Below are positions 18,940 through 27,241 of a stretch of DNA of 64,000 nucleotides, piece by piece. The number at the start of each line of letters is the position of its first letter. Position 1 is the first letter of the stretch. The notes under the pieces are model-generated. The model did not search any database and had not been told where the DNA came from. It worked only from the letters and a program-made list of their open reading frames with translations. This DNA is from Liquorilactobacillus mali KCTC 3596 = DSM 20444 (GTDB lineage Bacteria; Bacillota; Bacilli; Lactobacillales; Lactobacillaceae): positions 1 to 64,000 of the forward strand of contig NZ_BACP01000031.1 in NCBI RefSeq assembly GCF_000260415.1, written 5' to 3'. The position numbers and the translations under genes are program-made.

Positions 18940-19302
18940 TTATTCTTCAATGACTCGTACACCTTGTACGAAAACATTGACCGAATTAGCTGTTATTCCT
19001 AACATGGTTTCCAAATTATATTTAACTTTGTCTTGCACATTACGGCAAATTTCAGAGATCTTTGTGCCGTAACCTACAATTATATACACATCAACTGCAA
19101 CTCCGTCATCCTCTTGACGCACAACGACACCCTTTGAATAGTTATCACGTTTCAGAATTTCATTAAGATTGTCTCTAATCTGGTTTTTACTTGCCATTCC
19201 GACAATTCCGAATATTTCAGTTGCAGCACCACCAACAACTGTCGCAATAACATCATTATTGATATCAATATTTCCAAATTGCGTTTTGATTTTTACAGCC
19301 AT
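18940..19302 (-). CDS. Asp23/Gls24 family protein (YloU-like)
   Basis: The 120-residue protein belongs to the Asp23 envelope-stress family. It starts MAVKIKTQFGNIDINNDVIA after a strong AAGGAGG. An upstream in-frame start has no binding site. The family core (VVGGAATEIFGIVGMASK, VDVYIIVGYGTKI, NVFVQGVRV) is clear. YloU-type members sit next to fakA in many Firmicutes, as here. The exact biochemical role is unknown; members are membrane-associated or cytosolic and linked to envelope homeostasis. Confidence 0.93.
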   Translation of the reverse strand: MAVKIKTQFGNIDINNDVIATVVGGAATEIFGIVGMASKNQIRDNLNEILKRDNYSKGVVVRQEDDGVAVDVYIIVGYGTKISEICRNVQDKVKYNLETMLGITANSVNVFVQGVRVIEE

Positions 19303-19535
19303 TAGATACAGCCTCCTTAATTTAACACACAAATACTAGTATCATTCTAGCATAAAATACGACAGATCACTATACCGTATGATTGTGACAATTTCAAGTG
19401 AAAAACAATAACTTATCTGCCAAGTTATTTTACTTTACAGAAAATTCTTGCAATCATTCGTTAATTATGATAACTTATTCTAGTGAGTAAGTAGTACGTA
19501 TGCTTTGAATCCTATCATTAAAGGAGGAACTAATA

Positions 19536-19721
19536 ATGGCAAAAGATTTTATTACTGGCCGTAAAACAACTTTCGGAAAGAAACGTTCACATGCTTTAAA
19601 CCAAACAAACCGTTCATGGAAACCAAATTTGCAAAAAGTTCGCATCTTGGTTGATGGTAAACCTAAGAAGGTTTGGGTTTCAGCTCGTGCATTGAAATCC
19701 GGTAAAGTTACTCGTGTTTAA
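19536..19721 (+). CDS. rpmB: 50S ribosomal protein L28
   Basis: The 61-residue basic protein ([20 protein letters not shown], ending KSGKVTRV) is L28 of the large subunit. It is preceded by AAAGGAGG and transcribed divergently from the Asp23-fakA pair, the usual Firmicutes arrangement. The 233-bp upstream region contains an imperfect inverted repeat ACTTATTC/GAGTAAGT (19473-19492) that may form a leader hairpin. I could not fix a convincing promoter. Confidence 0.98.
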   Translation: MAKDFITGRKTTFGKKRSHALNQTNRSWKPNLQKVRILVDGKPKKVWVSARALKSGKVTRV

Positions 19722-19727
19722 ACACTG

Positions 19728-19756
19728 AAGACTCGTTTTTTACGGGTCTTTTTTTA
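19728..19756 (+). terminator. rpmB terminator
   Basis: AGACTCG pairs with CGGGTCT (one G-T pair) around a T-rich loop and is followed by seven T. It starts a few bases after the rpmB stop. Confidence 0.9.
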
Positions 19757-19854
19757 TTGCAGTTACAAATATATCGATTATATCCTCTAACCTTTTAAAA
19801 ATTAACTAAAATCATGGTATCAACTTCACTTGTAAATGAACATCGATCAATGAA

Positions 19855-19896
19855 TAAAAAATGAAGAAGTCTCTGGTTAAAACAGAAACTCCTTCG
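19855..19896 (-). terminator. Terminator of the coaBC-to-thiN operon
   Basis: On the minus strand GAAGGAGTTTCTG pairs with CAGAGACTTCTTC (19863-19895) around TTTTAAC, and ATTTTTTATT follows. It lies about 50 bp after thiN. Confidence 0.85.
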
Positions 19897-19947
19897 CATA
19901 CTCTGACTAAATAAAATGTCTATTTTTTACAATATTCCGTATTTCGC

Positions 19948-20604
19948 CTAATCCTTGCTTTGAATCACACACACAACCCCATTCACAAAACTAAAACTTC
20001 CTTTTTTACCCACAAACTCATTGCTTGCCAACGATATGGGAAATTTAAAATCTCTTTTATCCAAACGATATTTTTCATCAATCAAACTTAGTTTTTCGAC
20101 GCTAGTCAATGGAACAAATGCCAAATACTTCTTGTCATTTTCTTTTTGAATAATATAAGTGCCTGGTCTATAGAAATTAATAGTGTTAAAACGATCAAAA
20201 ATAAAAATTTTATCTGCATATTCATAAAATGGTTTCCTTAACACAAAAAACAAATTAGCCAAAAGATGGTCTATCCTACCGCCGGTGGCACCGAATATGT
20301 TTATTCTACTAATATCTTGAAAACTCTTAAATATAATTTTTAATGCGAGCTCTGTATCAGTGTCGTCTTTTTCAGGTTTAGCAGTGTAAACTTTCTTACT
20401 ATTTTCCCTGATCAGATCTTGTTCTGCTTTTGTCGAAGAGTCAAAATCACCGATTGCAATTGTTGGTTGAATTCCATTCTGAATTAACCGCAAGGCCCCA
20501 CGATCTGCACCAACCCAGATCTTGTCATCATCTTTTTTCAGCAGCGCTTCCGGCCATTCGCTGATTGGACCTCCAACTAGTAGATTTATTTCCACTCTAA
20601 TCAC
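19948..20604 (-). CDS. thiN: Thiamine pyrophosphokinase
   Basis: The 218-residue enzyme transfers pyrophosphate from ATP to thiamine to give thiamine pyrophosphate. Family features are VGADRGALRLIQNGIQP (30s), AIGDFDSS (about 50-57), the acidic PEKDDTDTELAL stretch (near 77-88) and FGATGGRIDHLLAN (near 103-116). It starts with GTG overlapping the 3-prime end of rpe; a second in-frame GTG four codons on is also possible. It closes the long operon starting at coaBC. Confidence 0.95.
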   Translation of the reverse strand: MIRVEINLLVGGPISEWPEALLKKDDDKIWVGADRGALRLIQNGIQPTIAIGDFDSSTKAEQDLIRENSKKVYTAKPEKDDTDTELALKIIFKSFQDISRINIFGATGGRIDHLLANLFFVLRKPFYEYADKIFIFDRFNTINFYRPGTYIIQKENDKKYLAFVPLTSVEKLSLIDEKYRLDKRDFKFPISLASNEFVGKKGSFSFVNGVVCVIQSKD

Positions 20605-21250
20605 CCGTCACCTTGTGTAATAATTGTATTTTTTCAATCGGATCAGTTGAATTAAACACAAATGATCCGGCCACCGCAATTGTAGCCCCTGCTTGTTGGC
20701 ATTGTTTAATTGTTTCACTGTTGATGCCTCCATCAACCTCAATATCAAAACTAAGTTTTCTGTCGTTTTTAATCTGGTTCAAAGCTTGAATTTTTGAAAG
20801 CATACTAGGTAAAAACTTTTGGCCCCCGAATCCTGGATTAACAGTCATAATCAACACCGCATCTACCATTTCTAACAAATCTTCGAGAACGGTCACTGGT
20901 GTCCCAGGATTGATTACGACCTCAGCTTCACACCCAGCTTCCTTGATTTGCTGCAAGACTCGGTGAATATGCGGAGTTGCTTCATAATGCACTCCCAATA
21001 CATCAGCACCCGCATCTGCAAGAATTGCAATATATTCTTCAGGATTGTCAACCATCAGATGGCAGTCGAAGACTTGTTTCGAATATGGTCTAATTGCCCT
21101 TAAAATCGGTTCACCAAATGAAAGATTGGGCACAAAATGACCATCCATTATGTCAATATGCAAGTATTCAGCACCAGCCTGAGTCGTCATTTCTACATCA
21201 TTTTTTAAATTTGCAAAATCAGCACTTAAAATTGAAGGAGCAATTTTCAT
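20597..21250 (-). CDS. rpe: Ribulose-phosphate 3-epimerase
   Basis: The 217-residue TIM-barrel enzyme interconverts ribulose 5-phosphate and xylulose 5-phosphate in the pentose phosphate and phosphoketolase routes. It begins MKIAPSILSADFANL and carries the metal-site segments LHIDIMDGHFVPN, FDCHLMV, MTVNPGFGGQKF and EVDGGIN. It lies 9 bp after rsgA and overlaps thiN. Confidence 0.98.
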   Translation of the reverse strand: MKIAPSILSADFANLKNDVEMTTQAGAEYLHIDIMDGHFVPNLSFGEPILRAIRPYSKQVFDCHLMVDNPEEYIAILADAGADVLGVHYEATPHIHRVLQQIKEAGCEAEVVINPGTPVTVLEDLLEMVDAVLIMTVNPGFGGQKFLPSMLSKIQALNQIKNDRKLSFDIEVDGGINSETIKQCQQAGATIAVAGSFVFNSTDPIEKIQLLHKVTGD

Positions 21251-21259
21251 CCTAACACC

Positions 21260-22135
21260 TCATTTTCGATATTTTACCTTTTGCTTACTTATTTCTTCTT
21301 GAAATTGTTGATAATTTTCATATCTACTTGACTTAATCTCACCTTTTTTCACAGCCTCTTTGACTTTGCATCCTGGTTCGTTCAAATGAATACAGCTTCT
21401 GAACTTACATCCTGCAGCATAGTTTTGAAAATCTGGAAAATATTTTGCCAGTTCCTCTTTTTTTATCTCTAATAAGTCAAAGGATGAAAAACCTGGGGTA
21501 TCTGCAATTAAATTCCCATTTATGGGTAAGAGCGTCACTTTTCTAGTTGTATGTTTCCCTCGACTTAAAGCTTTCGAAACTTCACCGGTTTCTAACTTGA
21601 GTTTTGGTTGAAGATTATTCAATAATGTTGATTTGCCAGCACCGGTCTGTCCCATTACAACGACCGTCTTCTGCTGAAATTTTTCGGTAAGTGCCACGAC
21701 AGAATCAAGGCTTCCTAATTGACAGTCATATATTTTTTGATAGTCTGCTACAACTTGTTTTATCTCTAAGAATTCTTCTTCAGTTAATAAATCTACCTTT
21801 GAAAAAAACAATAACGGCGTAATTTGATTCTTCTCAAGCATTACCAACTGACGATCCAATAAATTTGAAGAGAACTTGGGCTCCTTACAAGCCGTCACCA
21901 CAATTGCATAATCAATATTGGCTACTGGTGGTCTTATTAATTCATTCTTTCGCTTTTCTATTCGTAAAATGTAACCCTCATTTTGATTATCAGCCTTGAA
22001 TTCTACCCAATCACCCACGAGTGGAGCTTCACCTTTTTTTCGGAAATTTCCACGTGCACGTGTTCGATAAGTAATACCTTCCATATCAACATCATAATAT
22101 CCACTCAACGATTGTCGAATTTGACCTCTTAACAA
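21260..22135 (-). CDS. rsgA: Ribosome small subunit GTPase RsgA
   Basis: The 291-residue circularly permuted GTPase checks late 30S maturation. It has an N-terminal OB fold (1-65), a G domain in permuted order with G4 FFSKVDLL, G1 GQTGAGKSTLLN and G3 DTPGFSSFDL, and a C-terminal zinc site (CKFRSCIHLNEPGCKV). It is 31 bp downstream of prkC, the conserved Firmicutes arrangement. Confidence 0.98.
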   Translation of the reverse strand: MLRGQIRQSLSGYYDVDMEGITYRTRARGNFRKKGEAPLVGDWVEFKADNQNEGYILRIEKRKNELIRPPVANIDYAIVVTACKEPKFSSNLLDRQLVMLEKNQITPLLFFSKVDLLTEEEFLEIKQVVADYQKIYDCQLGSLDSVVALTEKFQQKTVVVMGQTGAGKSTLLNNLQPKLKLETGEVSKALSRGKHTTRKVTLLPINGNLIADTPGFSSFDLLEIKKEELAKYFPDFQNYAAGCKFRSCIHLNEPGCKVKEAVKKGEIKSSRYENYQQFQEEISKQKVKYRK

Positions 22136-22166
22136 TAAATCACCCTGCCTTTCAAGCTTCGTAAGT

Positions 22167-24182
22167 TTAGCTTGTCACATCTGTTTTCTCAGCGATAACC
22201 TGACCATCTCTAACAATTTTATATTTACCAGTATCCGAACCACTTAATGTAAATGGCAGAGTCACACTCGTATCAGATGAAATCGTAAATTGCTGGTAGA
22301 TATCACTATAGCTATGATTATCATCTTGCAAGTAAATTTGAATCGTATTCATTGTACTAGAACTTTCCGAAGAGCCTGTAGAACTCTGTGTGCTGCTGGA
22401 AGAAGCCTGGTACGGAATGTTTACACGAACAGAAAAAGTATTAGTTGAACTACTTTCACTACTGCTTGAGCTACTACTTTGCTGCGATTCATCGCTGGAA
22501 GAACTCTCAGAAGTCGACCCTAAAACCACGTTTAAAGTATCCCCTGCTTCAACACGCGTATTCGCAGCAGGTTCTTGTGAAACCACTAATCCTGTGCTAG
22601 AACTGCCTGAAGAGTCATTTTCAATATTTAATGCAAGACCCAGCTCTTCAGCATAGTCCTCCACGCTTTTTTCAGTATAGCCTGTCAAATCACGTAAAAT
22701 AACTTTCTTTGCACCAGAACTAACAACAAATCTGACCGTTGTTTGATCCCAAACTACCTTCTTCTTGGACGAAATATTCTGACTAATAATTTCTCCCTTT
22801 GCTACCGAATTGGAACTCTTTGTCTCCTTGACAACAGTAACGCCCTTGTTCTCAAGCTTACTTTTCACCTTAGCGTATGATTGCCCTTTATAATTACCAA
22901 ACACATTTTTTTCAGGACCTTTTGAAATTATCAGATCAACTTTTGAATCTTGACGTACACTTGAGCCCACGGTCGGACTAGATGAGATAACCTGCCCCTT
23001 ATCATATTTTGTACTATCTCGCCTGATAATATTTCCAATAGACAGTTGTTGAGATTCAAGAGCAGTTTTCGCCTCTGTCTCATTCATTCCTTGCAGATCC
23101 GGAACTGTCACATCCTTTGGACTCATTGCCAATGCAGTTATAAAAATTATCAAAACAAATATAGCTGCTGCAATCAATGACCAAATTAGCCACTTTTTCT
23201 TTTTGCTCCACTTCTTCTTGGGTTTACCATCTTTTTCAGAACCATCTTTTTTATCACCTAAGCCAATATTCTTTTTAACTTGCTGTGCACTCAAAGGTTC
23301 CAAAACCTTAGTTTCGTCCTCAATTATACTCGCGGGTTCCCATTTTCCTTCATTACTTCTAGTATATGAGAGGGCAGTTTCAATATCATCCTTCATTTCT
23401 GAAGCATTCTGATACCGTTCTGTTAAATTTTTTGCAGTCGCTTTTAATACGACATTCTCAAGTGCTTGTGGTATCTGACTGTCAAAGGACCTAACAGAAG
23501 GCATATCATTTTGAAAATGTTTCAAAGCTATTGAAACAGCTGTTTCTCCCTGATAGGGAACTCGGCTTGTCAATAATTCAAATAAGATTATGCCCAATGA
23601 GTAAATGTCTGATTGTTTAGTAACTACGCTTCCTCTAGCCTGCTCTGGAGAAAGATAATGCACTGATCCCATTAATGTGTTTGTCTGTGTCAACGAATAT
23701 TCAGAAGTCGCTAACGCTATTCCAAAATCGGTAATCTTCACCTGTCCATCAGCGTTGATCAAAATATTTTGTGGCTTTAAGTCACGATGAATAATATCAT
23801 GTGCATGTGCTTCTTCAACCGCCGACAACACCTGATCCATAATGTTGACTACCTGCTCGTAACTAAGAGGATAATTTTGTGCTATGTAACTCTTTAAATC
23901 CATTCCTTCTACGTATTCCATCACTAAAAACTGTGTACCGTTGTCTTCATCAATATCATAAATGCTGACAATGTTTGGATGGACGAGTTCTGTCAAAGAG
24001 ATTGCCTCACGTCGAAACCTTCTAATCGCAGCTTCATTATCGCGTAAATCAAGGCGCATCAACTTAACTGCAACATTTCTCTTTAAGATTAAATCGTATG
24101 CAAGATAGACATTGGCCATCCCACCTTCGCCTAATGTCTCTACAACCTTATATCGTCCGCTCAGTACATATCCTGGTTTCAC
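22167..24182 (-). CDS. prkC: Serine/threonine protein kinase with PASTA domains (PrkC/StkP type)
   Basis: The 671-residue membrane kinase senses peptidoglycan fragments and controls wall growth and division. The kinase domain (about 10-275) has GEGGMANVY (18-26), catalytic K40, HRDLKPQN (132-139) and DFG (152-154). A transmembrane helix lies at about 331-353. Three PASTA repeats follow (about 357-422, 424-491, 494-557). Next come a low-complexity serine-rich stretch (about 558-615) and a C-terminal beta-rich domain of about 55 residues, unlike the shorter ends of many homologues. It overlaps prpC by 4 bp, pairing kinase and phosphatase. Confidence 0.97.
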   Translation of the reverse strand: MKPGYVLSGRYKVVETLGEGGMANVYLAYDLILKRNVAVKLMRLDLRDNEAAIRRFRREAISLTELVHPNIVSIYDIDEDNGTQFLVMEYVEGMDLKSYIAQNYPLSYEQVVNIMDQVLSAVEEAHAHDIIHRDLKPQNILINADGQVKITDFGIALATSEYSLTQTNTLMGSVHYLSPEQARGSVVTKQSDIYSLGIILFELLTSRVPYQGETAVSIALKHFQNDMPSVRSFDSQIPQALENVVLKATAKNLTERYQNASEMKDDIETALSYTRSNEGKWEPASIIEDETKVLEPLSAQQVKKNIGLGDKKDGSEKDGKPKKKWSKKKKWLIWSLIAAAIFVLIIFITALAMSPKDVTVPDLQGMNETEAKTALESQQLSIGNIIRRDSTKYDKGQVISSSPTVGSSVRQDSKVDLIISKGPEKNVFGNYKGQSYAKVKSKLENKGVTVVKETKSSNSVAKGEIISQNISSKKKVVWDQTTVRFVVSSGAKKVILRDLTGYTEKSVEDYAEELGLALNIENDSSGSSSTGLVVSQEPAANTRVEAGDTLNVVLGSTSESSSSDESQQSSSSSSSESSSTNTFSVRVNIPYQASSSSTQSSTGSSESSSTMNTIQIYLQDDNHSYSDIYQQFTISSDTSVTLPFTLSGSDTGKYKIVRDGQVIAEKTDVTS

Positions 24183-24928
24183 TGCTCATCCCTCCTCTCA
24201 AACGAGGAAGAAGCAAGTAAGAGTGTAACGTTGTCATTTCCACCGGCCTTATTTGCCATATCGATTAGCTTGTCACATTTATCTGCGAAAGACTCATTAT
24301 TCAGCAAAACCTTTTTTATCAATTGATCATCAACCATATTTGTAAGTCCATCAGAACAAAGTAGTAAAATATCATTTTCTTCTATCTTGATAATCTTTTC
24401 ATCGATATTTGCATTTTCCGATATTCCAAGTGTTCTAGTGACAATATTTTTTTGAGGATGATTTCTTGCTTCTTCAGAACTAATTTGACCACTTTTTAAT
24501 AATTCATTTACTAAAGAATGATCCTCGGTTAACTGCATCAAATCACTGTCTCGCAATAAGTATCCCCTACTATCGCCAATGTTTGCCAAGAGCACCTCAT
24601 CGCCAAAGAAAATAGCACACACAATCGTCGTCCCCATACCATTTAGGTCTTCATATTGGTTTGAGCGCTCTAAAATTAATTTGTTTTCTCGCTGAACTTC
24701 ATCTACCAGCCACTTTGCAGCAATATCAATTGTATCAATTTCAGTTTCTTCAAACCGAAAGCCCAAGTGAGAAACTGCCATTTCTGAGGCAACATCGCCA
24801 CCTTTGTGACCACCCAGGCCATCCGCAACAATCGCAAAGCTTATATTGGCAATATTTTTAAAAACACCTACATAATCCTCATTGTTGGGCCTTACTTCGC
24901 CCACATCACTCTTATATGCAAAATTCAT
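24179..24928 (-). CDS. prpC: PP2C-type protein phosphatase (PrpC/Stp)
   Basis: The 249-residue Mn-dependent phosphatase removes phosphates placed by PrkC. PP2C motifs are visible: VRPNNEDYVG, VADGLGGHKGGDVAS, NIGDSRGYLLRD, LLCSDGLTNMV and NDNVTLL with their metal-binding aspartates. It overlaps prkC by 4 bp and lies 16 bp after rsmB. Confidence 0.97.
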   Translation of the reverse strand: MNFAYKSDVGEVRPNNEDYVGVFKNIANISFAIVADGLGGHKGGDVASEMAVSHLGFRFEETEIDTIDIAAKWLVDEVQRENKLILERSNQYEDLNGMGTTIVCAIFFGDEVLLANIGDSRGYLLRDSDLMQLTEDHSLVNELLKSGQISSEEARNHPQKNIVTRTLGISENANIDEKIIKIEENDILLLCSDGLTNMVDDQLIKKVLLNNESFADKCDKLIDMANKAGGNDNVTLLLASSSFERRDEQ

Positions 24929-24944
24929 CAGGTACTCACCTCGT

Positions 24945-26276
24945 TTATCTTACTCTCCTCAACCGGGTAATGAAAAAGCCATCAGATTCATAATCATCTG
25001 GATAGATTGTCAAACTTTTTTTAGTATTAGGTAAATTCAATCTTGTCTTCACCTCAACTTGTTCAAATTCATGATGCATTTCTAAAAATTCTTTAATCAC
25101 ACTGGTATTTTCAGTTTCTAATATAGTACAAGTACTATACGTTAAGTACCCGTTAATTTCAATATAATTTGCAACTTTATCCAATATTCCAACTTGAACC
25201 CTATGCAAGTTTAACGAATCTTGCAAAGATTTCTCATATCTGACTTCCGGTTTTCTCCTCATTAATCCAATACCAGAGCAAGGTGCGTCAACCAGTATTT
25301 GATTGAAACTTTCAGGCTCGAAATGTTCATTCAATTTTCTAGCATCAAGCTGTATTGAATTTACTTTTTCCTCAAATCCGCATTTCCTAGCATTTTCTTT
25401 AATCAGTTTTACCTTATGTTTGTGGATATCCAAAGCTGTGACCGTACCAGTTCTCAGATAATCAGCAATCTGCATTGTTTTTCCACCTGGGGCAGCACAA
25501 GCATCTAAAACCTGTTCATCTCCATTCAAATTCATGGCCTCAACTACAAGACCTGCACTTTCGTCTTGCAGCATTATTTTACCTTCTTCAAAGAGTCGGG
25601 TTGAACTAACATGCCCTTTTTCCACGATTAGACTCCCTGCTGCAACTTGACTATTTTCAACTTTAAAACCTTCGCGAGTTAATTCAGTTTTAACATCTTC
25701 AATTGATGCCTTTGATTCATTTACCCTAATTGCTTGCTTCGGTGCCTTATTCAAAGAATTTAAAATTGCGACTGTTTTATCATATCCAACCTGTTTCTTT
25801 AACTCTTCAACTATCCATACAGGTACACTATAGACAATACTTAGTCGCTCATTCTCATCTTCGATACTTGCAGCATCATGAACACCTTTACGTAAAATTG
25901 CATGCAAAACACCTGTTACAAACTTTCTTGTACCATCGTGTCCCTTACTTTTTGCAATCTTGATTGCTTCATTCAGCACTGCATGATTTGGGACCTTATC
26001 TAGAAATTTCAGTTGATACAAGGACATCAATAATAGCTGCTTGACCCAGTCATCCATTTTCTTGCCCTTAACAAAAGGTTCCAACCAAAATTCAAGTAAT
26101 AAAAGATTCTGGAGAACTCCATATACAATAATTGTCAGTAGATTAGCATCTACTCTCGACATCTGATCTTTTTTAAGAACCTGATTAAGTGCCAAGTTCG
26201 AATAAGCTCCATTTTTGGCAATCTTGGTTAGAATTTCAACTGCCATTAACCTGGGGTTTTTATTATCTTCATTCAT
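24945..26276 (-). CDS. rsmB: 16S rRNA (cytosine-967-C5)-methyltransferase RsmB
   Basis: The 443-residue protein has an N-terminal NusB-like RNA-binding domain (about 1-140) and a C-terminal SAM-dependent methyltransferase domain. DACAAPGGKTMQIADYL forms the cofactor site. The catalytic cysteines lie in DAPCSGIGLMRR and TYSTCTI. It modifies C967 of 16S rRNA. It overlaps fmt by 8 bp, so translation is probably coupled. Confidence 0.97.
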   Translation of the reverse strand: MNEDNKNPRLMAVEILTKIAKNGAYSNLALNQVLKKDQMSRVDANLLTIIVYGVLQNLLLLEFWLEPFVKGKKMDDWVKQLLLMSLYQLKFLDKVPNHAVLNEAIKIAKSKGHDGTRKFVTGVLHAILRKGVHDAASIEDENERLSIVYSVPVWIVEELKKQVGYDKTVAILNSLNKAPKQAIRVNESKASIEDVKTELTREGFKVENSQVAAGSLIVEKGHVSSTRLFEEGKIMLQDESAGLVVEAMNLNGDEQVLDACAAPGGKTMQIADYLRTGTVTALDIHKHKVKLIKENARKCGFEEKVNSIQLDARKLNEHFEPESFNQILVDAPCSGIGLMRRKPEVRYEKSLQDSLNLHRVQVGILDKVANYIEINGYLTYSTCTILETENTSVIKEFLEMHHEFEQVEVKTRLNLPNTKKSLTIYPDDYESDGFFITRLRRVR

Positions 26277-27222
26277 CTGTTATAATCCTCTGTCCTGCTT
26301 TTATTCCCTGACCTTGACCATTTAAAAAGTTATTAATTGTCATTTTTGGCTTACCGGCAGGTTGAATTTCCTTAATTTCATACACACTTCCCTGAGCAGC
26401 AGCCACCTTCAATTGTTTTTTGTCTACAAATACAACTACTCCGGGTTCGTATTCAGTTTTTTCATCAAGTGGCCTTATATCCCATAGTTTTGTCCTTTTA
26501 TTCAAAAGTTTTTCAAAATATGGTCCCGGCTGCGGTCTAAGTGCTCTAATCATATAATCAAGTTGTTGTGCGGTCAAATCTAGCGATAACTTCTCCTGCT
26601 CTGCTGAAATAACTGGGGCAAATGTAGCTGCTTCTTCATCTTGCTTTACCGCCGTGACCTCACCACTAATAATTTTAGGAAGTGTCTTTATTAAAACATC
26701 TCTTCCTAAAAGACTCATCTTAGTGAAAATTGTTCCATTATCATCATCTGGCAAGATTGGTAATTCAGCTTGTGCCAACATATCACCTGCATCCATCTTC
26801 TTAATCATGTAAATTAACGTGACCCCAGTCTTATCTTCGCCATTCATAATAGCGTATTGGACAGGTGCTCCTCCACGATACTTAGGCAGCAGCGAACCAT
26901 GTACATTTACGGCTGCAATCTTTGCAGAATTGATTAGCGACATTGGTAGGAATTGACCAAAGGCAGCAGTGATTATTAAATCTGGTTTAATTTCTATCAA
27001 CTGAGCAAGTTCAGTACTCTTTCCTAATTTTTGGGGCTGATACACTGGAATACCATGGCTTACTGCCACTTGTTTCACCGGTGAAGCAGTCAAAATACGT
27101 TTTCTGCCTGTATACCTGTCTGGTTGTGTCACAACTGCTTTAACGTCATAATCAGTAGCAATTATTCCTTCAAGAATAGTTGCTGCAAATTCAGGAGTTC
27201 CCATAAAAATTACTGATACCAT
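26269..27222 (-). CDS. fmt: Methionyl-tRNA formyltransferase
   Basis: The 317-residue enzyme formylates initiator Met-tRNA using 10-formyl-THF. It begins MVSVIFMGTPEFAA and has the formyltransferase signature NVHGSLLPKYRGGAP (catalytic N and H) and a C-terminal tRNA-binding domain (about 205-317). It lies 20 bp after priA and overlaps rsmB. The 5-formyl-THF cycloligase at 39.3 kb belongs to the same folate pool. Confidence 0.98.
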   Translation of the reverse strand: MVSVIFMGTPEFAATILEGIIATDYDVKAVVTQPDRYTGRKRILTASPVKQVAVSHGIPVYQPQKLGKSTELAQLIEIKPDLIITAAFGQFLPMSLINSAKIAAVNVHGSLLPKYRGGAPVQYAIMNGEDKTGVTLIYMIKKMDAGDMLAQAELPILPDDDNGTIFTKMSLLGRDVLIKTLPKIISGEVTAVKQDEEAATFAPVISAEQEKLSLDLTAQQLDYMIRALRPQPGPYFEKLLNKRTKLWDIRPLDEKTEYEPGVVVFVDKKQLKVAAAQGSVYEIKEIQPAGKPKMTINNFLNGQGQGIKAGQRIITDE

Positions 27223-27241
27223 CTAAATACCTCGTTTCCTT

